A stretch of 64,000 nt of DNA. It comes from Phyllostachys edulis (Eukaryota; Streptophyta; Magnoliopsida; Poales; Poaceae). Made by a program: the position numbers and the translations under genes. Positions within the stretch are counted from its first letter, which is position 1. The number at the start of each line of letters is the position of its first letter. The notes under the pieces are model-generated. The model had not been told where the DNA came from. It worked only from the letters and a program-made list of their open reading frames with translations, and ran no database searches. The stretch lies in assembly GCA_036346405.1 (NCBI GenBank), contig CM070561.1:26630215-26694214 (forward strand), given 5' to 3'. Shown here piece by piece: positions 1 to 10,489 of this stretch.

Positions 1-690
1 CAACCGTCAACGACTTGTAGAGCATCTATGTTCCTTTGATCGGTTTGTACGACTTGTAAAGAATCATGTACATTCTTGAAAGGCTCAACTACCGAGGGTG
101 AATCGAGTTGTTCGAGAAAAACTCCGGGCGGGACGGTCGACCTCGTGGAGGCCATCCGTGCCAACTGGTCTGCCAGAAAGTTTTCCTTTCTAGGAATATG
201 TTGGATCTGGAAACCGAAGAAGTGCCTTTCAAGTTTCCATACTTCCGCCAGATAAGATGACATCTTGGTACTCGAGAATTGATAATCTTTCCCTACTTGA
301 TTCACTACTAGTTGAGAATCGCCTTTCATTAGTGTCTGCGAATCCGTGCTTAACGAGCTGCTCGAGTCCCCCCAAGAATCTTCATATTCTACCACATTAT
401 TTGTGGCAGGAAAATTTAACTGGATGGCGTACTTGATGTGTTCGCCAGTAGAGGATATCAAGACAACTCTAGCCCCCAATCCTTTTAACATCAAGGAACC
501 GTCAAAGTACATTGTCCACTCCTCGTGGTGTTCGTACTCGGGCCCTTGGATGGGTTCAGGGTTTGTCCATTCGGCAATGAATTATGCTATTGCTTGGGAC
601 TTTATTGCTGTTCGTGAAATAAAATGGAGGTCAAACGCCTCTAGCTCAACCGCCCATTTTGCTATTCATCCTGATGATTCCTTGTTTCCA
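1..690 (-). pseudogene. second (archaeal-type) RNase H domain of TAT gypsy pol
   Basis: Reverse-strand translation gives a typical aRNH linker and domain: an AIKSQAIANFIAEWT-like linker, then YFDGSL (the first catalytic Asp region), GLGARVVLISSTGE, and NNVVEYE near 400, then STDSQTLMKGDSQLVVNQV near 340-300 and HIPRKENFLADQLA near 200-170. The domain would degrade the RNA strand of RNA/DNA hybrids during reverse transcription, or help polypurine-tract processing. The frame is interrupted at least once near 340-400, where conserved residues sit in different frames. The integrase expected next would be left of base 1. Confidence 0.8.
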
Positions 691-1030
691 AGGACTTGAC
701 CAAGGGGATATCCGGTCGATACGACCACTTTGTGGGCCTGAAAGTAGTACCTTAGCTTCCTTGAAGACATAAGGAGACCATAGAGCAACTTTTGTACCTG
801 TGGGTATCTTTCCTTTGGTCCATGTAAGACTTCATTTACGTAATAAATTGGTCGTTGGATGTTATCCCTTTCTACGACCAGTACATCGCTTACTGTTTGT
901 GGTGTTGCTGCTACATAAATTAGCAATGTTTCTCCCGATCTCGGAGAGACTAAGACTGGGGTACTCGTAAAGTACTTTTTAAGTTCTTCAAAGGCATCGT
1001 TTGCCTCTTTAGTCCACTCGAAACTCCCAT
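666..1030 (-). pseudogene. RT-linked RNase H domain of TAT gypsy pol
   Basis: An open stretch at 666-926 encodes LLIYVAATPQTVS-like and PIYYVNEVLHGPKERYPQVQ motifs, then LRYYFQAHKVVV. These are the hallmark of the RNase H (RT_RNaseH-like) domain that directly follows gypsy reverse transcriptase. It lies between RT (upstream on the minus strand) and the second RNase H. Frame changes on both sides show the polyprotein is broken. Family knowledge: in an intact element this domain removes the RNA template during minus-strand DNA synthesis. Confidence 0.75.
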
Positions 1031-1058
1031 GTTTCCGAAGAAGTTTAAAGAAAGGTAA

Positions 1059-1720
1059 TCATTTTTCTCCTAACCTTGCTATGAAATAACTTAGTGCTGC
1101 CATACAGCCGGTTAGCTTTTGGACCTCCTTCTTTGTGGTCGGAGGGCGCATCTGGTCGATAGCCGCTATTTTTACTGGGTTTGCTTCAATACCTCTAGCC
1201 GAGACTAGGAAGCCGGCGGTTTTCAACGAAACTCGAACACACACTTTTTGGATTCAACTTGAGGTTATGCCTTCTCAAGTTGTTGAAAGTTTCTTGTAAG
1301 TCGGGGCGTGATCGCTAGCGTTGGTGGTCTTTATGACGAGATCATCAACGTAAGCTTCTAGATTCCGACCTATTTGTGGACTAAAGGTTTTTTGCATCAA
1401 CCTTTGAAAAGTTGCACCAGCGTTTTTGAGACCAAATGGCATCTTAACATAACAGTAAGTGCCATATGGGGTGATGAAGGAAGTTTTCTCCTCATCCTCT
1501 TTACACATACTAATCTGGTGGTACCCTGAATACGCATCTAGAAAACTTAGTAACTCACACCCAGAGATAGAGTCTACGAGTAAGTCAATGCGTGGAAGGG
1601 GAAAATCATCCTTCGGACAAGCTTTATTAAGGTCTGTAAAGTCGATACACATTCGTCATTTCCCATTATTTTTCCTAACCATTACAGGATTGGCAAGCCA
1701 TTGAGTGTGGTTGACTTCAC
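1059..1720 (-). pseudogene. reverse transcriptase of TAT gypsy element
   Basis: The main open piece at 1275-1652 contains MCIDFTDLNKACPKDDFPLP, SFLDAYSGYHQI, TYCYVKMPFGLKNAGATFQR and AYVDDLVIKT. These are the ordered RT motifs, including the catalytic YVDD and its upstream Asp in LDAYSGYHQ. A further piece at 1059-1244 (SLKTAGFLVSARGIEANPVK and a thumb-like PPTTKKEVQKLTGCMA) continues the domain after a frameshift. The enzyme would copy the element's RNA in virus-like particles. At least two frame breaks make this copy inactive as assembled. Confidence 0.88.
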
Positions 1721-1933
1721 GAATAAACCTAGCCTTGAGGAGTTTCTCGATCTCCGACTGGATTGCTTCCTTCCGATCGGGTGCAAAACGTCGCAGCTTC
1801 TGCTTGATCGGTTTTTGTCAGGCTAGAGAACTAGCCTGTGCTCGATCACCTCCCAAGGGACTCCAGGCATATCGGACGCTTGCCAGGCAAACACGTCCTG
1901 ATTCGCTCGGAGGAAGGAGACGAGCGACTCTTC

Positions 1934-2743
1934 CTATTTGGGGTCGAGTCTTGCCCCACGAATCTTCTTATGTAAATGAGTCAAGATTTCTGACCTGTGG
2001 CGACTTGACCCGTCCGGAGAAGCGCCTTTGTCGAGTGGTACTTCCTTTGTCTGGTCAGAGGGTTTGGGTGTCATCTTCGGTCTCGAGTGTTTGGCCTGCA
2101 TGGTAGATGGATTAGCCTCTCTGGTCGGAAGTTCATCGACCAGTTCAAAGGATTTTCGATCACATACGTAAGCCATTTTCCGATCTCCCCGAATAGTGAT
2201 GACTCCCTTTGGCCCCAGCATTTTCAGACTCTGATAACCGTAATGCGTGGCTATAAAGAACTTTGCTAATGCCGGTCGACCAAGAATTCCATTGTATGTG
2301 GATTCAAAGTTTACCACATCAAACGGAATTTTTTCTATTCGAAAGTTATCAGGCCTTCCGAACGTAACCGGTAGGGAAACTTGTCCTATCGGTTTAGTGG
2401 TGGAGCTAGGAACTATGCCATGAAAAGCATATTTCACCTGTTCCACCTTTGACATGGGGACCTGCATTTCTTCTAAAGCTCCCGCAAATAATATATTCAA
2501 AGAACTACCTCCATCTACTAAGACTCGATTAACCCTAAAATTATTAATAGTTGGTTCAACAACAATAGGGAACCTACCTGGTCGAGTCGAAGGGATGGGG
2601 CAGTCATCTTTGCTGAAGGAAATTGCCGTGTCCAACCACTTCGATTGCTTGATAATGGGCGGAGATTCGACGAGGTTGACCTCCCGCTCCATGGCCTTCA
2701 GATGACGTTTGGATTCATATGAAGAAGATCCTCCAAAAATCAT
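1934..2743 (-). CDS. retropepsin-like aspartic protease region of TAT gypsy pol
   Basis: This 269-residue open frame contains VNRVLVDGGSSLNILF around residues 70-85. That is the plant gypsy form of the aspartic-protease active site (D-G-G-S-S). After it come GILGRPALAKF, a flap/second conserved motif, and ITIRGDRKMAYVCDRKSFEL. Such proteases cut the Gag-Pol polyprotein. The C-terminal 60 residues are a polar linker toward RT. It is the longest intact piece of the element, but it is separated from gag by a stop near 2766 and from RT by frame changes, so the polyprotein is not continuous. Confidence 0.78.
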   Translation of the reverse strand: MIFGGSSSYESKRHLKAMEREVNLVESPPIIKQSKWLDTAISFSKDDCPIPSTRPGRFPIVVEPTINNFRVNRVLVDGGSSLNILFAGALEEMQVPMSKVEQVKYAFHGIVPSSTTKPIGQVSLPVTFGRPDNFRIEKIPFDVVNFESTYNGILGRPALAKFFIATHYGYQSLKMLGPKGVITIRGDRKMAYVCDRKSFELVDELPTREANPSTMQAKHSRPKMTPKPSDQTKEVPLDKGASPDGSSRHRSEILTHLHKKIRGARLDPK

Positions 2744-5019
2744 GTTGACTGTGTGTTGGGGATCCTAGTACTCCATCTCTTCGTCGCCATCCTTGTCCTT
2801 TTTGGAGCTCGTTTCTCTGGGTTCTTGTATGGCGGGAAATGATCCTTTACCTGCATAATAATCCTCCGCTTCTTTTGCGGACTCGACAGTGCATAAATCA
2901 TGCCCTGCTCACGTGAAGTGGACACCACTTTTTGTTTTTCTGAAACCCCTTGGTCGGAGATTTCGTCTTGCCTCGACCGCTGTAGTCCTTTTTACCCTTC
3001 ATGAGCTTATCAGGAATGGCTAGGACTTCTTTGTCGTCGGATCTATGGTTCTTTTTCTTCCCGAGAGACTTCTTATTCTTTTCTCTGGTTTGTCCAGTAG
3101 GCCGAGGAATCTTGTCTTTCCGATCAATGGCTTCAAGACCACTCGATTGCTTCGCTAAGCGGTGGCATACTTGTCGACCATGTCAAAAAGCTCAACGGTT
3201 GTTCTTGGATGGTTCATTGCTATATCCTCCGTAAACCGCCGATTTCTCAGACCTGTTTTAAAAGCCTGAATAACAGATGACTCTGGCTGAACCTGGCTGA
3301 ACCTCTTGATGTATTGACGTAAAGTCTCATCAGAACCCTGCCGGATTCGGTGGAGATCATCCTCCTTCCTAGGGCGGTCATACGTGCCCTGGAAGTTTGC
3401 AATTAGAAGATCACAGTGTTGCTTCCAAGTATATATTGATCCGACCGGTAGGTTCAATAACCACGACCGGGCAGACCCTTCGAGCACAGTGGGTAGATAG
3501 TTGGCCATCACATTCTCATCGCCACCAGCAGATCTGATGGCAGTGGTATATATTTAGAGAAATTCCAATAGGTTCCGAGTCCCATTGAACTTGTCCAAGT
3601 TGGTGGTCGGAACCTAGGTTGAAATAACGCACGCCTTGGAGCCCTGCAGAGAAGGCTCGACAACCTGTGATTGATTCATGGCGCCTTCTCTGGGAAGGTG
3701 CCGGATTGTAATCGGTTGGAGACCGGTTCCTAAGATTGGAACGCTGGAACTCCGGTGTGCCGATCCGATCGTGGACATTGATGTGATGCCTCCGACCGGC
3801 CACTTGATTCAGACGATGTCGGAGATCGTTAAGTCCAAGTGGTGGTTCTTCTCGACGTGATGGGGGAGTGGCTTCCTGAAATAGCCTTCTCCCCTCGTGA
3901 CTCCTTTGTCAGAATCGTCGAGGGGGTCTTGGTATCAATTGTTCCCTAGCATGACCATGTTGTCCCTTGCTGAGGGAGGAACGTTGGGATGAAGTCATAG
4001 TTTGACTCCTTGAAACCCTTTGTTCCCGGTACGCTTCCGTGCGTTGCATGGTCTGTCGGAGAATCTCGGATACTTGACCTACGAGCTGTACAAAACTTGG
4101 AGTTTCTGCTAAAGTAGGATCATAATTATTTAACATATCTTGAACACGTCGTAAGTTTTGTACAGTTACCGAAGGTCTCAGGGGGTTCATACTGTTCGTA
4201 GGTGTACGCAAGCCTGGACCTTCCCCCGACCTTCGGATTTGTTCTGTCCTATCCGTTACTCTAGGTAGGGCAATGCCAGGCGAGTTAACTGATTGACGTC
4301 GATCAGCTCCGTTGCCTTCGGAAGTTGGTGCCTAATGGCCCGAATCATCTCTAACAACACATGATGGCGTGGTAGAGAATGTAGGACCGTGTAGGGCATC
4401 TTGATTTTCATCTCCGATCGCGTTGACTTCGTGCCTCCAGCATCGATCTTCCGATGAGCTTCCATCGTAACTAATGGAGAGCTTCTTAGTGCTTCTGCCA
4501 GAAGTTTTCATGACGGAGAGCGGTCGGAAATGAGCACCTCCTGAGGTCTTCTCAGCCTGATCCGACGACCTGCCGATCGTATGCTGAGCGTGATCATCCA
4601 CACATGGCCTACGACTAGTGGAGGCTTCATCGACACCGTTACCAGGTGTCGGTTGACTCCTGGAATTGCCAAAAGCCGTAGGAGAATATCTTTCACCATG
4701 ATTTCATCGAGGGTATAGAGATTTTCGAGTGGTGGCGCTGAAATTTCTTCACCTGTTTTGCCAGTCGGAAGACCGGGCTTGAAGAGGTCCCCGACATTCC
4801 GAAATGATTGAAATGGTGGTTCCTCGATTCGCCATCGTAGTGGTGGCGCATCTCGCCCATCCGATCGACCTCGCTAACGTTGGCGACGTGCGAGCCGGCG
4901 GAGGAGGAGGAGGAGGATGACATGCCATTTTCTTCCATGGCACGGATGCATCCTTCCAAGTCGAGGTCGGCGTAGTCCGCCAAGTCGAACCAATTCTCCT
5001 CATTCCAAACTCCGGGCAT
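2744..5019 (-). pseudogene. gag of TAT gypsy element, fragmented
   Basis: Gag begins with the ATG at 5019, 78 nt downstream of the primer-binding site, with an acidic N-terminus (MPGVWNEENWFDLADYADLD) and a serine run. The retrotransposon-gag core is at 3155-3511: LEGSARSWLLNLPVGSI, WKQHCDLLIANFQGTY, then LHRIRQGSDETLRQYIKRF. Near 2895-2935 the reverse strand reads CPLHVSRAGHDLC, a C-x2-H-x5-H-x2-C cluster resembling the zinc-binding motif found before the protease in this clade. Intermediate pieces at 3516-3803, 3909-4211 and 4256-4601 lie in different frames. Gag would form the particle; here several frameshifts break it. Confidence 0.75.
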
Positions 5020-5096
5020 AGTCGCATGAGCGATTGTAGGAATTTGGGTGAGGGTTTGTATGAGCGAAGAGTTTCTTTAGGAAACTTACGTCTTCT

Positions 5097-5114
5097 TCCC
5101 CACGGACGGCGCCA
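5097..5114 (-). promoter_or_regulatory. primer-binding site, TGGCGCC type
   Basis: On the minus strand, two bases inside the LTR end, the sequence starts TGGCGCCGTCCGTGGGGA. It resembles the TGGCGCC-type primer-binding sites of gypsy elements that use a tRNA 3' end other than initiator Met (tRNA-Asp is usual for this start). It fixes the 5' LTR boundary at 5117. Confidence 0.7.
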
Positions 5115-5116
5115 GC

Positions 5117-5843
5117 TGTCAACGATCGAATCGCCGATCTTATGAAAATGAAAGAGGAAAATAACGTGAAATATCCTGGGATGGAATGGGGGCCGCTCTT
5201 TATTGATATGAACTGGATTTAAAAGACCTGACTAGGAACTACCCTAAATACACTGAATGGGAGGAATGTTTAACTAAGTAATCAGGCTTAGACTCTAAGT
5301 CTAAGACTGACTATCTTGCTTCTAATTCCACCGCTTAGGCTTCTGTATTTGTCTTCTCTTGTGTTGTTTGTCGTCTCTTGTTTTCTGTTGTCTTTTGTCC
5401 CGTCCCTTTGTTTTCTGCGCTCCACCCTTAAATAACTCCTGAAGAGGTGACAGTTACTCCTAGAGAAGGAGTCCCTGGTGAAACGTTACGACTGGTCGGA
5501 ATGGTAAGGCAGTTAACAGTGTGTCAACTTCTTTGTGGTTGTCTGTGAGATGCTTAACCATAGGGTAGTTAATTGTTAGTGTCTCAGGATTATATCATCA
5601 TACGGTTTGGAACATATAACACGTGTTCCATTCATCATATGGTAAGAAATGCCAGTTCATAGCTTTTCTAAGTAGCTACCTGGTCGAAGCCTAGGTACAA
5701 AGCCTTGTCCGACCAGGGTACTCATCGTGTAACCTCTGGAATCCTCACGACCAGTGAGGTCGTTAGCCTTAGGGGTTACGACCATGAAGACGTATGGTCT
5801 TTTATGTATTAAATTAATACATAGAGGTTTTAATCCTCGTCAA
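5117..5843 (-). repeat. 5' LTR of the TAT gypsy element (727 bp)
   Basis: On the minus strand the repeat runs from TGACGAGGATTAAAACCTC (ending at plus 5843) to CGATCGTTGACA (plus 5117), with TG...CA ends. It abuts the primer-binding site at 5114. The second LTR lies outside the window, so the boundary rests on the terminal dinucleotides and the binding site, not on comparison of two LTRs. Confidence 0.8.
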
Positions 5844-8160
5844 CTAGCATTTTGATTTCCATACGAATTCCGAAGTAAAATACATAAATAACCGTAATTG
5901 AGCATAAAAAGTAACAATTAGATTAGTTTATGGATTCCAACAAAAAATAATTGAAATTAGGGACAACAAATAAAAGAAAATTTGTAATTTGATTTCAATA
6001 CAAATTCCAAAGTAAAATCTCTTAATAACTGAAATTTTGAATAAATTAAATATAAGTTATAATGAGGATATCGTGAATGGTGTCGGATGAGACCACGAAA
6101 GAGTGCAATGGTGTTGATCTGTCCTACAAGAAGACATTGATCCACAAGAAAATGAATAGCTGAGGCAACGACGACGAAGATGAGAACAATTCTATGTTGC
6201 TCACCTTAGCTGTTCGACAAGAACAATGTTCTGCTGCTCGCTGGAGCCGTTGAAGAGAAAGATCGGAGTCAAAGGAGACAAGTGCTATGACGACAAATGG
6301 TGAGCATCGGCGTTGTTGAAGAAGTCCATGGCCAAAGAAATTTGATAATGGGGAAGACATGGTAGAGAGGAGATGAAGCTTTAGATTAAAAATGAGCTAT
6401 CGACGATATGTGACCATCGGGTAGCTAGGAGCATGCCATCGTTGGTGAGTGACCTGGCCAGTGACTTGGCATCACCGACGATGGCGAGCAGATTCTCCCT
6501 AACGTTAGACAACGACTAAGGCAGACATACCGACATCAGTGAAGGTGGGAGGTCGTCGCAGTTAGTGAGGAAGCCACATCGTTGAGTTGGACAATGTAGA
6601 AGAAGAGGAGTGACCGACACAGGAGAAGAAGACATCGTGCATGTTTACCATCATACATGTCTATATACATGCATGCATCCTACGAATAGAAGCATAAGCG
6701 TACATAAACAAAGGAGCAAAGAGCTCGGAGTAGAGATAGCACAACGGTAAGGAATAGGCTTGGGGCCACTGGAGAGAGTGCGACAAGTGTCCCGGCAGAG
6801 ATCGACGATATTTGCATGCATATACGTGTAGATATTACAACGGTCATCATTAAGTGATAATTAGAGAGAAGAAGAAGATAACTATGTGGCAGAGTATTGC
6901 ATTGAAAATGGTAGCAGCTGAGAGATATCGATTAAGAATTGGGCTTGCTCTTGGAGGTTCAAGCAGAAAAATTGTGGCGGGGAGAAGAGATAGAAGACAC
7001 ACGGTTCAGTGGGGCAATCGACGTAAGGGAAGATAAGTTTAAGGTAGGTTGTCTATGGTGCATCGGTGTATATGTGGGTAATGTACTCTAATACCATGTT
7101 GCCTATGGTGCATCGGTGTATATGTGGGTAATGTACTCTAATACCATATAAACTAATAAGATAATTTTGTTGCACACATAATCAATGTATTGCTTGAGAT
7201 TAATAGAGGTACATGTACATGCAAACATTTTGAAAAAGAGTTAAGGGTATACAACTACATGATGTATACATAATGGAGAGTGATTAATTTATTATACTCA
7301 TGATTTTCTTCCATGAAAGCTCATACTTTAATTACGTTATTCAAGTTGCATTTTCCTTCAAGCTTCTGTTGTAATTTTCTAATGTTTATGATATCTTAAA
7401 AATCTAAATAGCTACAAGATACGTAAATATATTCTAAAGCATCTAAGTTATATCATTTGTCACTACAAACTTTAAAACAAATCTAGCAGCATAAATCTTG
7501 GAAATCACCTACTAGTTTTAATATATATCTGATTAATATATATAGTTATAATCTAAAGTCACTAAAATAAGCGGTGTAAATATTTTTCTTTCTTTTTTTT
7601 CTGATTAATATTGAAATTTATAGACTCTGGGTCGGAGCTTAGAATCTTCTTTTAACACCGTTTTCATAATAACAATAGATAATAGATACATGATGTTGAT
7701 GTATTTACCGATTTGCAGATTTAGAATCAAAATCCAGCAGAAAAGAAGCACCAAGTCAATTCTTGCAATCGCAAATTCCAATCACCGGAGCACCGTTCAC
7801 CCCTCATGTTTGCGCGACTGAGTATATACAGTGGAAGAAAGAGTGGAAGGAGGGTCACAATAATTTGTACAGCGAAAGAAAAGAAAAGCAGGGACTGCAG
7901 GGTGCAAAATGAATGCAAACGAAGGAGTCAAGGAATAAAGAGAAAAGAAAACGTACTGCATTCGGTTATATAGAAAGCAAAAGATGGCGACAGAGTCTCG
8001 CTCTTGTGCCGTTCCTATTGCAACAGAGTCGGCGATCTTCCCAAGTCCCAACAATCTCTTTCTTGGTGCTGGTAATTCTCTTAGATTATTCACATTTGCC
8101 ATGTGTTCGTCGTTCATATGCATTTGTGATGGCCCATTAAACTCCTGTTCTGTTTGGGTG
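5844..8160. other. intergenic, no gene supported
   Basis: AT-rich sequence between the gypsy LTR and the DUF594 gene. The ORFs here are short, without recognisable motifs, and lie on both strands. 6360-6620 is slightly GC-richer with CGACGATGG-like words but shows no domain. The only clear structure is the 50-bp direct repeat at 7053-7147. Confidence 0.6.
7053..7147. repeat. 50-bp tandem duplication
   Basis: Two adjacent copies, starting at 7053 and 7103, of a unit beginning CTATGGTGCATCGGTGTATA and ending in CTAATACCAT. They are identical by eye, so the duplication (or an assembly artefact) is recent. No coding role is visible. Confidence 0.85.
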
Positions 8161-8171
8161 GCCTTTTGCCT

Positions 8172-8179
8172 TATATATG
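8172..8179 (+). promoter_or_regulatory. candidate TATA box upstream of DUF4220/DUF594 gene
   Basis: TATATATG lies about 70 bp before the chosen start codon at 8242. A pyrimidine/AG junction (ATCAG|GC near 8234) also occurs just before that ATG and could be a 5'UTR intron acceptor, in which case the true promoter would be further upstream. Position is the only evidence. Confidence 0.3.
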
Positions 8180-8241
8180 TACACATACTGTGGTAGTTAC
8201 ACTAACTAATGCATGCTTCACCATGTAAATCAGGCAACAAG

Positions 8242-10489
8242 ATGGATAACGCTACAAACGGATGCCGAGATAATTTGCTCATCAGCCAGTTTGTCTACCA
8301 GTTTGTCCACGGGGTGAAAGCACAGCTGTGGCGCTCCAATGCACTCATGGTTGCCAACGTCGTCCTTGTGGTGCTTATGGTGTTGGTCGGTGCCTCCGGT
8401 CGGCGCTATCGTCACGCTGCAGTGACCCCATTCCTCTTTCTGGGAGCCTCCACGCTGTACCTCCCCATCGTCTCCTACGTTGTTTCCTCCATTGGCAAGG
8501 AATACTGCAACACAACAGGCCTGGACGTGAGGTGCAATGGCAGGTTATACGTAGCCCTGCTCCTAATTTGGACAACTCTTGTCCAAATCGTTGGAACCAA
8601 TACCAGTGCAATGGTCGCTGTTGATGACGGTGATAGTCAAAAGCTCGGCCCCTCAATCGAGCTGCTCGCTCGCACGGTCTGGACATCATACCTCGTGTTC
8701 TACTACTCTGGTCGTGGTTTCTTCACCGCACCCAGTAGATGGGAGGAATTCACCACCATAGCCAGGGAGGACATAACGGACGTCAACTATTATTACCTTT
8801 TGTCCAAGTTCGTCGATGTTCTCTGTGTTCTCAGTTTAGCAAAAATCATGCTAAAGTTCTACGCATTTGAGAGGGCTAGACGGTCTTTCGCTCTTGGACG
8901 CAACTCTCGTCTCCTTGCTGGATACGACAATTGCAAGGTGAGAGCCACCGAGCACCGGAAGATGAGTTGATCCCCCCACTTATTGTGATGGGGGAAGAGA
9001 AGCAGGAGATTGAGGAAAGGCCTCATGGGTATAGCATCAAACGGAGGAAGAATAGCTTGGTCACCATTGATAGAGTTTGGCGAATGGTGAGTAAAGACAT
9101 CCTTTTGGGCTCTCGACCGTGCCTCAAAGATTTATGTCTTTCATTCGCATTTTTCAAGCTGCTTAGACGACGGTTTGCTATGTGTCATCTTGCTGAGTCT
9201 GGCTCCACCAAGGCCTTCAAATTTGTCCAAGATGTATTGCTCGACAATGGCAATCCTGATAGGGTATTCAGGGTGGTTGCAGATGAGGTCTTCTTTGTGC
9301 TTGATTCTTACTACTCATCCCTCCCAACTTCCTATTTTTGGCGACTGTTGCCAATTCTTAACATCATTGTCTCCCTCTCGATTATTACTTGGTGCTTGGT
9401 TGCCGGAGCTATAATAGAAGTCCATTTCATTCGTAGGAGGCATCGTCATCAGATATCTTGCAAATTGCCCGAGTCACAGCCAAATAACGGCCGATTAGTA
9501 TTTGGCAACATACTTTTTAATTCCATACCCACATTTTCCTTCTTGTGGCAACCATACTCCCGGAGGCATGGGAGATCGTGTCCTACTTGTGCTCCAACTG
9601 GGTCAAGGTAACCCTGCTTTGTAGCTATGTAACCCGTGTCACCTGGCAGCAATCCCCCCTCGTGCAGAAATGCCTTCGTGTTGTGTTGAAATTCAGGATC
9701 AAGTTATCGTAAAGAATTGGGATGATCAAATGGGCCAAATCACTCTACTATCACACCCACATCCGAAAATATATGGCCTTAGCCGGTTGTTCTTTTGCTT
9801 CTCTGACCTGAGGGTGCAGCATGTCAAAGTACCACCAGAAGTGAAAGGCATCCATCGTCGCCGCTCTCAGAAGTAGCAATGGTAGCCTGAGCAAAGGTAC
9901 GGTGGCACTCCGCAACAGTATGATCGGCAATGATGTCCTCTGGGCATGCGAAGGACAAGGCACATCCGATGTGATCCTCGTTTGGCACCTCGCCACCGGC
10001 ATCTTCGAGGCTAGGCACGTTGCTTCAACCGGTTGCTCATCTGACAACAAGACTGCCGCAACTTACCTGTCTCGATATTGTGTTTACTTGCTGGCAGCCG
10101 CTCCTGAACTGCTGCCAGATGACGAAGCATGGTCCAAGAAATTGTACAAGACCATCAGGAAAGGTATGGATCGTGTTCTCACCGGCAGTGGCGGCGGCAA
10201 GTCGGTAGAATACGACCACATGATTGCACTGCTGAGTGAGACATCTGAGCATGAGGTGGTGAAGAGAGGAGTGAGACTGGGGGAACAGCTGGTGGAGTTG
10301 ATTCCAGAAGCGGAGACTGGTTGGGGCGTCTTGGCTAGGTTTTGGTCCGAGATGATCTTGTACGTTGCTCCGTCTGACAACGTCAAGGCGCATAAAAAGG
10401 CGATTGCCCACGGCAGCGAGCTGTTGACGCTGATCTGGGTCTTGCTCGCCGGGATCGTCGCGAGGCCAAACATCTGCAATGCTGTTTAG
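8242..10489 (+). pseudogene. DUF4220/DUF594 family plant membrane protein, frameshifted
   Basis: The first frame (ATG 8242, MDNATNGCRDNLLISQF) runs to a stop at 8968. It has hydrophobic spans (VANVVLVVLMVLVGA; FLFLGASTLYLPIVSYVV; VALLLIWTTLVQIVG) typical of DUF4220. The protein continues in another frame to about 9611 (LIVMGEEKQEIEERPHGYSI, LVTIDRVWRM, further membrane segments), then in shifted pieces to 9880 (WEIVSYLCSNWVKVTLLCSY). It ends at 9902-10489 with a textbook DUF594 C-terminus: GNDVLWACEGQGTSDVILVW, ATYLSRYCVYLLAAAPELLP and FWSEMILYVAPSDNVKAH. There are at least three frame changes and one in-frame stop near 9710. Gene order and length (about 700 residues) match the cereal family, which is large, often tandem and functionally uncharacterised. 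The earlier in-frame ATG at 8209 is less likely because family members start near MDN.. and an AG acceptor precedes 8236. It is either a young pseudogene or an intact gene with sequencing indels. Confidence 0.85.

Larger units (their letters stand above)
1..5843 (-). mobile_element. Ty3/gypsy LTR retrotransposon, TAT-type, truncated by window edge
   Basis: Read on the minus strand the order is LTR (5117-5843), primer-binding site, gag, aspartic protease, reverse transcriptase, RNase H and a second RNase H-like domain. The window ends before any integrase or 3' LTR. The extra plant/archaeal-type RNase H after the normal one is known from the TAT (Retand/Ogre-like) lineage, so I assign it there. 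Every domain is split by stops or frameshifts, so the copy is not autonomous as assembled. The 5 bp outside the LTR at 5844-5848 is ACTAG; the matching duplication lies outside the window. Confidence 0.88.

Noticed and set aside
10037..10479. Minus-strand ORFs of 124 and 131 codons
   Set aside because: They are antisense shadows of the DUF594 domain, which has clear family motifs on the plus strand.
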